In this document: positions 1 through 8,314 of the stretch, one piece after another | Position numbering within the stretch: position 1 is the stretch's first letter | How the letters are laid out: each line of letters starts with the position of its first letter | From: Oceanospirillaceae bacterium | GTDB lineage: Bacteria; Pseudomonadota; Gammaproteobacteria; Pseudomonadales; Balneatricaceae | Length of the DNA stretch: 45,957 bases | Direction of reading: 5' to 3' | Assembly (NCBI GenBank): GCA_023954795.1 | Contig: JAGSHA010000002.1 | Coordinates: 1 to 45,957 of the forward strand | The notes under the pieces: model-generated | Told to the model about the DNA's origin: nothing | Database searches by the model: none | Seen by the model: only the letters and a program-made list of their open reading frames with translations | Program-made: the position numbers and the translations under genes

Positions 1-75
1 CTAAGGCGTTTCACGTTAGCGCCTTTCCTCCGACTTCAAGCAAAGGCTCTTGTCATTGAAGCAAACCGCGATTTT

Positions 76-107
76 CGGGCGCCCGTCAGGGTAGCCCGTT
101 TTTTTTT
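76..107 (+). terminator. Rho-independent terminator of a transcript from the left
   Basis: The stem CGGGC (76-80) pairs with GCCCG (94-98) and is followed by a run of nine T. It points rightward, so it would end a transcript entering from beyond the left edge. A second small stem (AAGGCG at 3-8 with CGCCTT at 20-25) sits upstream. No ORF runs into it within the window, so the upstream transcript cannot be identified. Confidence 0.6.
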
Positions 108-251
108 GTCTGAAAACCAGAGAGGTAGATACAAGAGTTTGAGCGCATCAGCCGTGATGATCGATGCTGAATGACATCTTGCTAGGCGGAGATTTACTGA
201 CTGCTTTGTCTTGCTGTAGGAGAAGGGCGAAGATTATAGATGTAAATAGAA

Positions 252-293
252 GGGTGATTTGCAGTCTATAACTGACAGATCACCCTCTATTTT
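252..293 (-). terminator. Hairpin terminator after trpB
   Basis: GGGTGAT (252-258) pairs with ATCACCC (279-285). A T-rich tract follows on the plus side. On the minus strand, where trpB ends 20 nt earlier, the hairpin is followed only by TTCTATTTAC. It may serve both directions, with the plus-strand version the more classical. Confidence 0.55.
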
Positions 294-312
294 TTATCGG
301 AGGTCTTAGGTC

Positions 313-1515
313 TTACAGACCCAGCTTATCAGCTACGTAGTCGGCGTCTTTATCGCCACGACCAGACAGGTTCACCAGAATCATTTGATCCGATGGCAGC
401 TCTGGGGCTTTACGCATAGCCCAAGCGACGGCATGAGAGCTTTCCAGCGCAGGAATGATGCCCTCAACGCGAGACAGTGTCATGAATGCGTTCAGACACT
501 CTTCATCGGTCACTGAATCATAGTCTACACGCCCTAAATCTTTCAGGTAGCTATGCTGTGGGCCCACACCCGGATAATCCAGGCCAGAGGCGATGGAGTG
601 AACTGGCATCGGTTCACCGTCTTCAGTTTCTAAGACATAACACTTCATACCATGAAGTTCGCTTGGTTTGCCCAGTGTTAGCGTGGCAGAGTGGTCTTTG
701 GTGTCGAGACCTTTACCTGCAGGTTCTACACCAACCAGTTTGACGTCTTTGTCATCCAGGAAGGCCGTGAATGCGCCCATCGCATTTGAGCCACCACCCA
801 CACAAGCGGTGATGTAGTTTGGCAGTTTGCCATGCGCGGTCATGAACTGTTCGCGAGCCTCGGTGCCGATAATGCTCTGGAAGTCACGTACCATTTTCGG
901 GAAAGGATGTGGGCCTACCACAGAACCAATCGCGTAGATGAAGTTCACCGGATCTTTCAGATACTCTTCGAACGCACTATCGACGGCATCCTTCAGCGTT
1001 GCCGTACCGCGGGTTACGGGTACCAGTTTACAGCCTAAGATTTTCATCTTAGTTACGTTCGGGTGTTCTTTTTCGATATCTACCTGGCCCATATGGATTT
1101 CACATGGGATACCCACCAAGGCACAGGCGGTTGCCAACGCGACACCGTGCTGACCCGCTCCGGTTTCAGCGATCACTTTGGTTTTACCCATGTATTTCGC
1201 CAGCAGGGCTTCACCCAGGCAGTGATTAATTTTGTGCGCGCCGGTGTGGTTCAGGTCTTCACGTTTCAGATAGATCTGAGCTCCGCCCAATTGAGCACTC
1301 AAGCGGCTGGCATGATAGACCGGGCTAGGACGACCTACATAGTCAGCGAACAGCGAGTCGAGTTCTTCCTGAAACTCAGGGGTCTGACGAATCTCTTCGT
1401 AGGCACCGTCGATCTCATCCATAATCTCTTTAAGTTCAGGTGGGATGATCTGGCCACCGTACTCACCAAAATAACCGTTGGCATCCGGCATTGCCGCAAA
1501 ATCGAACTTACTCAT
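313..1515 (-). CDS. trpB: Tryptophan synthase beta chain (orphan TrpB)
   Basis: This PLP enzyme condenses indole with L-serine to make tryptophan. The product is 400 residues, the usual length. The PLP lysine is in AHKIN (K95), the AETGAGQHG loop is at 116-124, the phosphate-binding GGGSNAMG at 240-247, and the C-terminal SGRGDKD is present, so the active site looks complete. An upstream ATG would add 25 residues. I chose 1515 because GAGGT precedes it and the family N-terminus (F-G-E-Y-G-G) follows at the expected distance. No trpA lies beside it: the neighbours are a chemotaxis receptor upstream and noncoding DNA downstream. That suggests a second, stand-alone copy rather than the biosynthetic operon gene, although this cannot be proved from one window. 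A palindromic promoter lies just upstream. Confidence 0.93.
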   Translation of the reverse strand: MSKFDFAAMPDANGYFGEYGGQIIPPELKEIMDEIDGAYEEIRQTPEFQEELDSLFADYVGRPSPVYHASRLSAQLGGAQIYLKREDLNHTGAHKINHCLGEALLAKYMGKTKVIAETGAGQHGVALATACALVGIPCEIHMGQVDIEKEHPNVTKMKILGCKLVPVTRGTATLKDAVDSAFEEYLKDPVNFIYAIGSVVGPHPFPKMVRDFQSIIGTEAREQFMTAHGKLPNYITACVGGGSNAMGAFTAFLDDKDVKLVGVEPAGKGLDTKDHSATLTLGKPSELHGMKCYVLETEDGEPMPVHSIASGLDYPGVGPQHSYLKDLGRVDYDSVTDEECLNAFMTLSRVEGIIPALESSHAVAWAMRKAPELPSDQMILVNLSGRGDKDADYVADKLGL

Positions 1516-1561
1516 GTTACCTCGCTGTAAATCTTTTTGATCTTTTTGTATCGCAAAAAAG

Positions 1562-1592
1562 AATATAAAGCGGTTGGCAGGGCCTGCCAACC
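1562..1592 (-). promoter_or_regulatory. Palindrome overlapping a sigma-70-like promoter before trpB
   Basis: On the minus strand TTGGCA (1590-1585) and TATATT (1567-1562) are separated by exactly 17 nt, a good -35/-10 pair giving a leader of about 40 nt before the trpB ATG. A near-perfect palindrome, 9-bp arms GGTTGGCAG/CTGCCAACC around GGC (1572-1592), covers the -35 and most of the spacer. This suits an operator. The same hairpin followed by a U-rich stretch could instead terminate the upstream receptor gene, whose stop codon is at 1619. Both roles are inferred. Confidence 0.55.
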
Positions 1593-1618
1593 ATTCAGAT
1601 CAAATATTTGTGCCGGTC

Positions 1619-3271
1619 TTAGCTTTTGGCAGGCCAGTATCCAACGCGGAATCCGCCCCAATGACGCCCGTTGACGAAAATCGGTACAGATAGGTCGTGC
1701 ATGATTTCGCCCGTGTCGCGCTTATAGGTTTGCAGAAGCATACGTTCAGTATGGCATCCGCAGCGTGCACCGGTGCGGTCATTAAAGAGACGTTTGCTGC
1801 GGCTTTTGACGAGGTCGGTTTTATAGTCTCCGGTTGGAGGGTGGGCAAACTGGTTGTTGTGAGTTGGCACGTAGCCGTTGGGGTCAGTAACAATGGCGTA
1901 GACAAGATCGCTGTTGTCATTCAATGCGGCTTCTTGCACCGATGGTAAAGCACGATCGGTATATTGATCGAAACGGGTGGTGTATTTCTGCGGATTAGTG
2001 CCATCAACGGGCTGATAATCGCGATCAAACAGGTCCGCTTCGCTAAGAGAGCCAGAACGAATTTCATTTTCAAAAACTTCGGAAATTTTGTCAGCGCAAC
2101 GACGGGCTGCTTCATAGAAACTCTTGTGGAAGTTTGTTTCGGTATGCTCCGCCAGCACTGCGCTTGAAACTTCGGCAACCTCCATCAGCGATGAAGCCTG
2201 ATTGGCCAAGACACGTACTTCATCATCACTGGATATAATTTCAGATCGAATCTTCTGAATCGACGTAGAGATCATTTCCAGGTTGTCCTGATTGTTTGAG
2301 GCGCCGCCGGCAATAATCGAAATCTGCTCTTCGACCGCTGCGGATTGGGAGGAGATCCCGCCAAGTTGCTGGCTGACTTCCGACATAATACGGCTACTGT
2401 CTTCAACATTGCCGGAAAGGGTTGTAATGCGTGACACCACCTGACGCGTTTCTAATTGTATCTCGTCGACGATGGTTTCCACTTCACCGGTTGCACCTGC
2501 TGTACGTGCAGCCAATTGGCGAACTTCATCGGCTACGACGGCAAATCCCCGGCCGTGATCACCGGCACGGGCTGCTTCGATTGCCGCATTCAGTGCCAGC
2601 AAGTTTGTTTGCTCCGCGATCTCTTCAATGACTTTAGTGACGCTCTGGATTTGATTAGATTTTTCGTTTAGCTGTTCAATCAGCCGAAGCGTTTCACCAC
2701 TTTGTTCGTTTAATTGATCAATTTTGTACAGCGCTTGCTCCAGCGATGTTTGTCCCTGCTCGCAGGTATCTTTGGCGTGTTTAGCCAGTTCTGCTGCCCG
2801 AGAGGCCTGATCGGCAGATTGTTGCACGGTTTCTGTCATGTTCTGAGAGTTGTCGGCAATCTGTGCGATCTCTCGTACCTGTACATCCAGTTTGGCGCGC
2901 AGATTATCCGCTGAAAATGATACTTCGGCAGCCGCAATGGCGTTGGAGTTTGTTTTTGCAGAGAGCAGGTCGCTGATGGTTCGGCCGCGCTGAAATCCCA
3001 ACACCAGTGACTGCAGGGCCGGCAGAGAATAACTGTCTTCAGCTGTTCGACGTCCTTCGGCGGCATCGGTTGTCTGATTGAGGAAGGGCGCTACAACCGT
3101 GCGATGAATTACGAGCTGAGTGATTGCACAGCTAATAAAAGCGACAACGATGATGAGTACAATAACGGAGATAGGGACATCCACTACAAATGCTGCCAGG
3201 GCAGCCAGTGCGGCAAGTCCAAAGACAATACTAAAACTTTTGAGATAATTGCCGGATACAGTGTTGTTCAT
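1619..3271 (-). CDS. Methyl-accepting chemotaxis protein with C-terminal cytoplasmic sensor domain
   Basis: This chemoreceptor would signal to CheA/CheW. Of 550 residues, two hydrophobic helices lie at about 12-30 and 33-53 with almost no loop between them, so there is no periplasmic ligand domain. The signalling hairpin tip is unmistakable ([18 protein letters not shown] at about 220-237) and coiled coil extends on both sides. From about residue 380 to 547 there is an additional globular domain containing [18 protein letters not shown] (503-509), [11 protein letters not shown] and [11 protein letters not shown]. Sensing is therefore probably cytoplasmic. The C-terminal domain recurs in proteobacterial receptors, but I cannot name its ligand. 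The cysteine/histidine cluster could bind metal or redox cofactors. The start is the first in-frame ATG and its ribosome site is weak. Confidence 0.92.
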   Translation of the reverse strand: MNNTVSGNYLKSFSIVFGLAALAALAAFVVDVPISVIVLIIVVAFISCAITQLVIHRTVVAPFLNQTTDAAEGRRTAEDSYSLPALQSLVLGFQRGRTISDLLSAKTNSNAIAAAEVSFSADNLRAKLDVQVREIAQIADNSQNMTETVQQSADQASRAAELAKHAKDTCEQGQTSLEQALYKIDQLNEQSGETLRLIEQLNEKSNQIQSVTKVIEEIAEQTNLLALNAAIEAARAGDHGRGFAVVADEVRQLAARTAGATGEVETIVDEIQLETRQVVSRITTLSGNVEDSSRIMSEVSQQLGGISSQSAAVEEQISIIAGGASNNQDNLEMISTSIQKIRSEIISSDDEVRVLANQASSLMEVAEVSSAVLAEHTETNFHKSFYEAARRCADKISEVFENEIRSGSLSEADLFDRDYQPVDGTNPQKYTTRFDQYTDRALPSVQEAALNDNSDLVYAIVTDPNGYVPTHNNQFAHPPTGDYKTDLVKSRSKRLFNDRTGARCGCHTERMLLQTYKRDTGEIMHDLSVPIFVNGRHWGGFRVGYWPAKS

Positions 3272-3375
3272 CTATGGAACCCATGCATATTGTTTTTATG
3301 GGGGGACATAGAGGGAAGAATAACACCACAAAAAATAATGCCATTCGGACTTTAGTAGTATTTTCTGGCTGGAAC

Positions 3376-3720
3376 TTAGTTGAAATCGAAGCCGAGTTGA
3401 ATTTCATCTCGTTTAGCCGGACGAAATCCGCGTTGTTTCTGCTCGCGATTGATCTCTTTGAGTAAATTTCTGCCGGCTTGGTATGAACGTGCAACGGTAT
3501 GTGTGACTGTGCCGTCGTTACAGGTACTATCTCCCCAGCACTGAGTGACAATCCAGTCACCGATCAGATCCTGATAGAGGCGCACGATGTAATATTCTTG
3601 CTCTTTTCGCCAGCGTACGATCAACTGAGTGTTACCGTTTAATGAACTGCAGCAATGTGGAAATAATAAGTCGGCGCATTGAGCCTGAATCTTGTGAATT
3701 TGTAAAGCCTGAAAGCCCAT
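3376..3720 (-). CDS. Small stand-alone WGR-domain-like protein
   Basis: The 114-residue protein has a WGR-like core from about residue 30 to 100: R-L-Y-Q-D-L-I-G-D-W-I-V-T-Q-C-W-G-D, then a T-x-x-x-x-S-x-x-x-A helix and a K/R-x-x-G-F end. The signature WGR is WGD here. In known families WGR domains bind nucleic acids in PARPs, ligases and MolR-type proteins, and free single-domain versions occur in bacteria. The annotated start is uncertain: no clear Shine-Dalgarno precedes the ATG at 3720, and it lies only 33 bp from the divergent pdxB start, so promoters of the two genes must overlap or pdxB transcription starts inside this gene. The function is unknown. Confidence 0.6.
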   Translation of the reverse strand: MGFQALQIHKIQAQCADLLFPHCCSSLNGNTQLIVRWRKEQEYYIVRLYQDLIGDWIVTQCWGDSTCNDGTVTHTVARSYQAGRNLLKEINREQKQRGFRPAKRDEIQLGFDFN

Positions 3721-3753
3721 TTACAGGCGCTTTTGAGCGAATTGGTAGGGTAA

Positions 3754-4905
3754 ATGAAGTTAAACATCGTAGCTGATGAAAATATGCCTTTGGTTGAGGA
3801 AATATTCTCTGAATTTGGCAATGTAACGCGTGTAGCAGGGCGGAACATGAGTTCCGCTGATGTATGTGATGCGGATTTACTGTTGGTTCGCTCGGTCACT
3901 CAGGTGAATGAAACGTTACTGACGAAGGCATCTCCAAAGTTTATCGGCACTGCAACAATTGGCACCGACCATATTGATTCTGAGTATCTGCAGCAGCAGG
4001 GCATCGCTTTCAGCAGTGCCCCGGGTTGTAATGCAGATGCGGTGGTGGAGTATGTCCTCAGTGCGATCTTTCATCTGGCCCAGACGCAGGGCTTTGATCC
4101 CGCGGAACGTACCTGGGGCATTATTGGTGTGGGTAATGTTGGCGGGCGACTGCAGAGACGCTTACTGGGCTTGGGATACAATGTGCTGATCAATGATCCG
4201 CCGCGGGAAGCAAACGGGGATACTGGCTTTGTGGCGTTGGATCAGGTGTTGAGTGAAGCGGATGTGGTTTGTATGCATACGCCACTGACGCGCGAAGGAG
4301 ATCATCCCAGTTATCATCTGCTGGCTGAGCCAGAGCTGCAACGACTCAAACCGAACACGATCTTGCTCAATGCGGGGCGTGGTCCGGTTATCAACAATGC
4401 TGATTTATTGAAGCTAAAAAGCCAAAGAGATGACCTGACACTGATCCTGGATGTCTGGGAGCACGAGCCAGTCGTTAATCCCGCATTAGCCGCAGTGACC
4501 GAGATTGCGACACCTCATATCGCAGGTTACAGTCATGACGGTAAAATTCGTGGCACCTTTATGTTGTACGAAGCCTGTTGTCAGGCGCTTGGGATAAAAC
4601 AGACGAAAACTCTGGAAGATTTTCTGCCAGAGCCTGCGATTAAACAGGTTGTGGTTAATGGTGATGTGACTGCACTGGATCTGATTCGTCTACGCTACGA
4701 CCCGTATCGGGACGACCGTGATCTTCGTCGCACATTACATGAAGACGCGGAAACGCGTGCCTTGTCATTTGATCGTTTGCGTAAGCAGTATCCGCAGCGA
4801 AGGGAATTCAGCTCGTTACAGGTTATCGGAGAGATGAACGAAACCCTTCGACAGCAAGCGCGTGCGCTTGGATTTAAAGTCGCAGCAAATTCGAAAATCC
4901 CTTAA
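3754..4905 (+). CDS. pdxB: Erythronate-4-phosphate dehydrogenase
   Basis: PdxB oxidises 4-phosphoerythronate to 2-oxo-3-hydroxy-4-phosphobutanoate, step two of DXP-dependent pyridoxal phosphate synthesis. The 383 residues match the family length. The Rossmann motif GIIGVGNVGG is at 122-131, and the D-2-hydroxyacid dehydrogenase catalytic set is visible: R209 in NAGRGPV, E238 in DVWEHEP and H255 in TPHIAGYS. The C-terminal PdxB-specific dimerisation region follows. The ATG has AGGG eight bases upstream. It is divergent from the WGR-like gene. Several PLP enzymes are in this window (TrpB, AlaA-like, desulfhydrase-like) but no operon links them. Confidence 0.95.
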   Translation: MKLNIVADENMPLVEEIFSEFGNVTRVAGRNMSSADVCDADLLLVRSVTQVNETLLTKASPKFIGTATIGTDHIDSEYLQQQGIAFSSAPGCNADAVVEYVLSAIFHLAQTQGFDPAERTWGIIGVGNVGGRLQRRLLGLGYNVLINDPPREANGDTGFVALDQVLSEADVVCMHTPLTREGDHPSYHLLAEPELQRLKPNTILLNAGRGPVINNADLLKLKSQRDDLTLILDVWEHEPVVNPALAAVTEIATPHIAGYSHDGKIRGTFMLYEACCQALGIKQTKTLEDFLPEPAIKQVVVNGDVTALDLIRLRYDPYRDDRDLRRTLHEDAETRALSFDRLRKQYPQRREFSSLQVIGEMNETLRQQARALGFKVAANSKIP

Positions 4906-4950
4906 GCTAGTTGGCCTTTTGTTCACCCTCTGAGTATTAGACTGACATTG

Positions 4951-5664
4951 ATGAAAGAAGCGCTGAAAAAGCTTCCGGACAGCCCTACATTGGCTGAGCT
5001 GAAACCTCAGGTTGGAGAGAAAATCCAGCTAGAGTTACGTTCACCAACCGGGCGGATTAGCTCACGCCTTTTGGGGTTTAAAGAGGGTGCAAGTTTGATG
5101 GTGACGGCGGTCTCTACCAGCGGACGTGTGCCGATGGTTAAAGAAGGCCAGCGCCTGAATGCGCGTATGATCAGCGGAAACTACATCGCGGCCTTCAGTA
5201 CGCGCATCCTGAAAATCCAAAATACCCCGTTTACCTATTGGCACCTGGAATATCCGCAGCAGTTGGAAGTACGCCGGATTCGCAAACACACACGTGTGCC
5301 TGTCAGCCTCAAAGTATCCATGGACGAATATGAAGAGGGCCGCTCTACGGTGGGTATTTGGCCTTGCAGTGGCTTCTGTACCGATATTTCGCTGGTGGGA
5401 GCCTGTATCGAGGTTTCGTCTCCCCTGGGGAAAATAGGTGATCAGCTCTACCTGACGCTTAGGGTATCGGTGGCTGATATTGATCAGGTCATTCTGGCGC
5501 CGATTGTCATTCGTAATATAAATCAGATCGAAACAGACCCAGTGAACGTATACCGTCATGGGGTTGAGTTTCTTGAATTAGATGAAGATACCCGTCTGAT
5601 TCTGGCAAGTTTTGTTTATCAGCAATTCCTGGTTGAAACCGGGAGTCTTGATGAACTGGGATAG
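4951..5664 (+). CDS. YcgR-like flagellar brake / PilZ-domain protein
   Basis: The 237-residue protein is close to YcgR in length and layout: an N-terminal PilZN/YcgR-like beta domain (about 1-105) and a C-terminal PilZ domain. The c-di-GMP signature is intact: the arginine-rich R-R-I-R-K-H-T-R switch at the domain junction and D-I-S-L-V-G (the D/N-x-S-x-x-G motif). It should therefore bind c-di-GMP and may slow the flagellar motor or act as another effector. A TTG three bases earlier could also start translation. I chose the ATG at 4951, although neither has a strong Shine-Dalgarno. It follows pdxB by 45 nt and precedes the NAD-kinase-like gene by 11 nt, probably co-transcribed with the latter. 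No flagellar genes are nearby. Confidence 0.85.
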   Translation: MKEALKKLPDSPTLAELKPQVGEKIQLELRSPTGRISSRLLGFKEGASLMVTAVSTSGRVPMVKEGQRLNARMISGNYIAAFSTRILKIQNTPFTYWHLEYPQQLEVRRIRKHTRVPVSLKVSMDEYEEGRSTVGIWPCSGFCTDISLVGACIEVSSPLGKIGDQLYLTLRVSVADIDQVILAPIVIRNINQIETDPVNVYRHGVEFLELDEDTRLILASFVYQQFLVETGSLDELG

Positions 5665-5675
5665 AGGTAGGTTAC

Positions 5676-6788
5676 GTGTTTAGACTGGGCTTGATTGTTA
5701 ATCCACTGGCAGGTGTTGGTGGCAGCGTTGCACTAAAAGGCAGTGATGGTGAAGAGACGGCGCGCAAAGCGCTGGAGCTGGGTGCAGAACCTAAAGCGAA
5801 TCTGCGTACCTTGCAGGCGTTGGACGTGCTCAAAGGGCTGGACCTGAAAATTGTCACCTATCCGGCGGAGATGGGTGAGCAGGTGGCGCGTGATGCGGGG
5901 TTTGAGCCTGAGGTGATTGGCAGTATTAGCAGTGGCGTAACGTCTTCTGAGGACACTGAGCGAGCCGCGAAAGAGATCGTAGAGCATGGCGTTGACCTGA
6001 TCCTGTTTGCGGGAGGTGATGGTACTGCGCGGAATATTTGTAACTCTCTGAACGATAGCTTTCCGGTGTTAGGCATTCCGGCGGGCGTTAAGATTCATTC
6101 CGGTGTGTATGCGGTGACACCTAAGGCAGCAGGCGAAATTGTTGCGATGTTGGTCCGGGGTGAGTTGGTGACGTTGGGTGACCAGGAAGTGCGAGATATT
6201 GACGAAGCTGCATTCAGGACCGGTGTTGTGCGCGCCAAGTATTATGGTGAGTTACAGGTACCACAAGAGCATCGTTATCTGCAGCATGTCAAAAACGGCG
6301 CTAAAGAAAGTGAAGAGCTGGTGCTGGATGATATCGCTGCGGATTTCGTTGAAAGCATGGAAGATGATGTGCGCTACATCATGGGATCAGGCACCACTGT
6401 ACAGGCGTTGATGGACGAACTGGGCTTAGGCAATACTTTGCTGGGTGTTGATCTGATCGAGAATGGTGAAGTGATTGCTGCCGACTGTACGGCTGAGCAG
6501 TTGCTTGAACTCACCGAAGGCGTTGAGAGTCGATTGGTTATCACCGTCATCGGTGGACAAGGGCATATTATCGGGCGTGGTAATCAGCAGTTAAGCCCCG
6601 AGTTATTAACACGCCTGGGTAAAGAGAGCGTCATCGTCGTCGCGACAAAAACCAAATTACGCGAACTGGATGGTCGTCCGCTCATCGTTGATAGCGGTGA
6701 TACAGACGTCAATAAGCAATTGTCAGGCGTGATTCCGGTGCGCACCGGGTACCACGATTCAGTGCTCTACCGTGTGGCGGATATCTGA
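5676..6788 (+). CDS. ATP-NAD kinase-like family protein (COG3199 type)
   Basis: The start is GTG with AGAGGTAGG just upstream. The 370-residue protein has the nucleotide-binding LFAGGDGTARN motif (GGDG at 113-116) and an N-terminal VNPLAGVGG loop, both typical of the NAD kinase/diacylglycerol kinase superfamily. It is longer than, and not orthologous to, the NadK encoded at 19343-20224. In this family some members are annotated as AcoX-like or ATP-NAD kinase, but the substrate is often unproven. Here it may phosphorylate NAD or a related nucleotide. It is placed after the PilZ gene with 11 nt between them. Confidence 0.82.
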   Translation: MFRLGLIVNPLAGVGGSVALKGSDGEETARKALELGAEPKANLRTLQALDVLKGLDLKIVTYPAEMGEQVARDAGFEPEVIGSISSGVTSSEDTERAAKEIVEHGVDLILFAGGDGTARNICNSLNDSFPVLGIPAGVKIHSGVYAVTPKAAGEIVAMLVRGELVTLGDQEVRDIDEAAFRTGVVRAKYYGELQVPQEHRYLQHVKNGAKESEELVLDDIAADFVESMEDDVRYIMGSGTTVQALMDELGLGNTLLGVDLIENGEVIAADCTAEQLLELTEGVESRLVITVIGGQGHIIGRGNQQLSPELLTRLGKESVIVVATKTKLRELDGRPLIVDSGDTDVNKQLSGVIPVRTGYHDSVLYRVADI

Positions 6789-6832
6789 TCCGCCCGCTAA
6801 GCTGAAATAGGCATCTGTGGCGGAGGGCTGAC

Positions 6833-7084
6833 ATGCTATTTCATTGGTTGCGATTTTTAATTTTGCTGATGGCGCCTGTCTGGATGCATGATCGTACACC
6901 TGATGAAAGGCATTTCTTTCGCCGCCGCTTTACCCTTAAACATTATAAAAAGCGTAAGAAAGTACGTTACATCTGGTTATCCGCAATTTCTGTGTGGCTG
7001 ATTAATCCTACCTTGCCGATGATGATCTTCGTCTGTTTGTTATCAACATTTCTGTCCTTCAGTTTACTGGACGAATCTTCCTGA
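6833..7084 (+). CDS. Small membrane protein, unknown function
   Basis: I do not recognise this 83-residue protein. It has a hydrophobic N-terminal segment (about 3-17), a strongly basic middle (R-R-R-F-T-L-K-H-Y-K-K-R-K-K at about 29-42), and a second hydrophobic stretch (about 46-79) that could span once or twice. GGAGG lies at the right distance before the ATG, and the gap to the preceding gene is 44 nt, so it is probably the last gene of that operon. The basic loop predicts a cytoplasmic middle by the positive-inside rule. Confidence 0.7.
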   Translation: MLFHWLRFLILLMAPVWMHDRTPDERHFFRRRFTLKHYKKRKKVRYIWLSAISVWLINPTLPMMIFVCLLSTFLSFSLLDESS

Positions 7085-7153
7085 AACTTTTCTGTCATAA
7101 GCGCGCTGTACAGTCTCCGCAAAGTTTATCGTACTGACTTCAAGAGGCTTGAG

Positions 7154-7720
7154 ATGAAAAAACTGATTGCTGGTGCCATGATTGCAGGTGCCCTGATGAG
7201 CGTTTACGGCTGCCAGTCTACAGCGACTAAAGAGACGGCTAAGCCGGTTGCTGAAGCTCCAACACTGAACAACGATGACCTGTATGAAGTGGTTCAGGAA
7301 GGTCGTTACTATGTATTTGATGATTTTAAAACGTACCAGTCTTTCCTGACAGTTGGTGAAACGTCTTACCGAAAAGTGTTTATCGGTGGCGGCCCACACG
7401 GTGAAACCCTGGTGCATGGCCTGATGGGTAAGGATAAGAAAAAGCTGTCTGGTATCGCGGGTGTAGAGATGTTCGCGGGTAAGATGGAAGCGGCTGAAGA
7501 CTTCTACGGCGAAATGCGCGGCGAAGATGGCCGTCTATATGTCTTCAACAGCCTGAAAGATATGGAAGATCTGCGTAAGGTTGGCGAAGCACCCTATCGC
7601 TTCACTCAGATTGGTGCAGGCCCTCAGGGGCAGACGGTTGTATTCGTGCTGAACAAAGGCAACAAGAAAAAAGAACCCGTTGCACTGGTTAGCCGTTTTA
7701 AGGCGATGAACAGCCTGTAA
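7154..7720 (+). CDS. Lipoprotein with internally duplicated domain
   Basis: The 188-residue product has a type II signal peptide with lipobox V-Y-G-C (Cys20), so it is predicted to be anchored in the inner or outer membrane. The mature part is two related halves: one around G-R-Y-Y-V-F-D-D-F ending in G-G-G-P-H-G-E-T-L-V, the other around G-R-L-Y-V-F-N-S-L ending in G-A-G-P-Q-G-Q-T-V-V. This is an old tandem duplication of about 55-60 residues. Good ribosome site (AAGAGG). The family is not one I can name. A terminator follows closely. Confidence 0.85.
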   Translation: MKKLIAGAMIAGALMSVYGCQSTATKETAKPVAEAPTLNNDDLYEVVQEGRYYVFDDFKTYQSFLTVGETSYRKVFIGGGPHGETLVHGLMGKDKKKLSGIAGVEMFAGKMEAAEDFYGEMRGEDGRLYVFNSLKDMEDLRKVGEAPYRFTQIGAGPQGQTVVFVLNKGNKKKEPVALVSRFKAMNSL

Positions 7721-7742
7721 GCCGCATCCTCTGTTGATACTG

Positions 7743-7771
7743 AAAAAGGGCCATCGTCAGGCCCTTTTTTT
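7743..7771 (+). terminator. Rho-independent terminator
   Basis: GGGCC (7748-7752) pairs with GGCCC (7760-7764), flanked by A5 and T7. It ends the duplicated lipoprotein gene and can also act on the opposite-strand lipoprotein gene that stops at 7803. Confidence 0.85.
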
Positions 7772-7802
7772 GTTTCTGTCTTTCCGTGCGAAAACATCTG
7801 TA

Positions 7803-8210
7803 TCAGCGAACTTCCAATCTCGCATCTACGCTACTGTCTGCCATTAGGGTGAGTAAGGCGGTCATTGGCTTCTCAGAGATGTTCTCTCCTGCAGGTACAA
7901 CAAACGGAGCTGTTTCATGTGCAATGCCGTTTTGTACCCAAGACACGGTGACAGGGTTACCTTCGTATTCCCGTACCGGGAAGCGCGTTGAACATTGGGT
8001 ACCTGCCAGAATCGTCCCGCAATAAAACTTCCCACCAAAAGCTTCTACCAGGATCGTCACCTCGTGTGCGGTTGCATTGCTGTTGTTGGCCAGTACTACG
8101 GTGTTTATCTGAGGTTTCGGTTGAAATAGGGAGGTCGCACATCCCGTTAGAACCATCGCGGCAAGTACTAAAGCCAGCAGGCTTTTGCTGCGGATTAAGA
8201 GCTTTTTCAT
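7803..8210 (-). CDS. Small lipoprotein, unknown function
   Basis: The start at 8210 gives an N-terminus M-K-K-L-L-I-R-S with a hydrophobic core and lipobox L-T-G-C, and GGAG sits 6-9 bases upstream. A longer in-frame reading would place a poor leader before the signal peptide. The 135-residue protein has a mature part rich in beta-prone segments containing two cysteines (F-Y-C-G-T-I-L-A-G-T-Q-C) that could form a disulfide in the periplasm. I do not recognise the family. It lies 104 nt after the cytochrome c gene on the same strand and may be co-transcribed. Confidence 0.75.
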   Translation of the reverse strand: MKKLLIRSKSLLALVLAAMVLTGCATSLFQPKPQINTVVLANNSNATAHEVTILVEAFGGKFYCGTILAGTQCSTRFPVREYEGNPVTVSWVQNGIAHETAPFVVPAGENISEKPMTALLTLMADSSVDARLEVR

Positions 8211-8314
8211 CTGATCTCCATGATGATCTGGGAAAGAAATTAGATCGAGTAACAAGGGTAGGGACCACGAAGTGGGTCTGATGTTGCACTGTGATGAGAA
8301 GAATATACTCTGAA

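Larger units (their letters stand above)
1..312. other. Intergenic region at left edge
   Basis: No coding ORF is supported here. The stretch holds the rightward terminator at 76-107 and the trpB-side hairpin at 252-293. Positions 110-250 show no recognisable motif. Confidence 0.6.

Noticed and set aside
1063-1530. 155-codon plus-strand frame opposite trpB
   Set aside because: It is antisense to the intact trpB gene and has no family features; a shadow of the coding strand.
4948-4950. TTG as start of the PilZ gene
   Set aside because: It adds a single residue before an ATG and has no better ribosome site; the ATG at 4951 is preferred.
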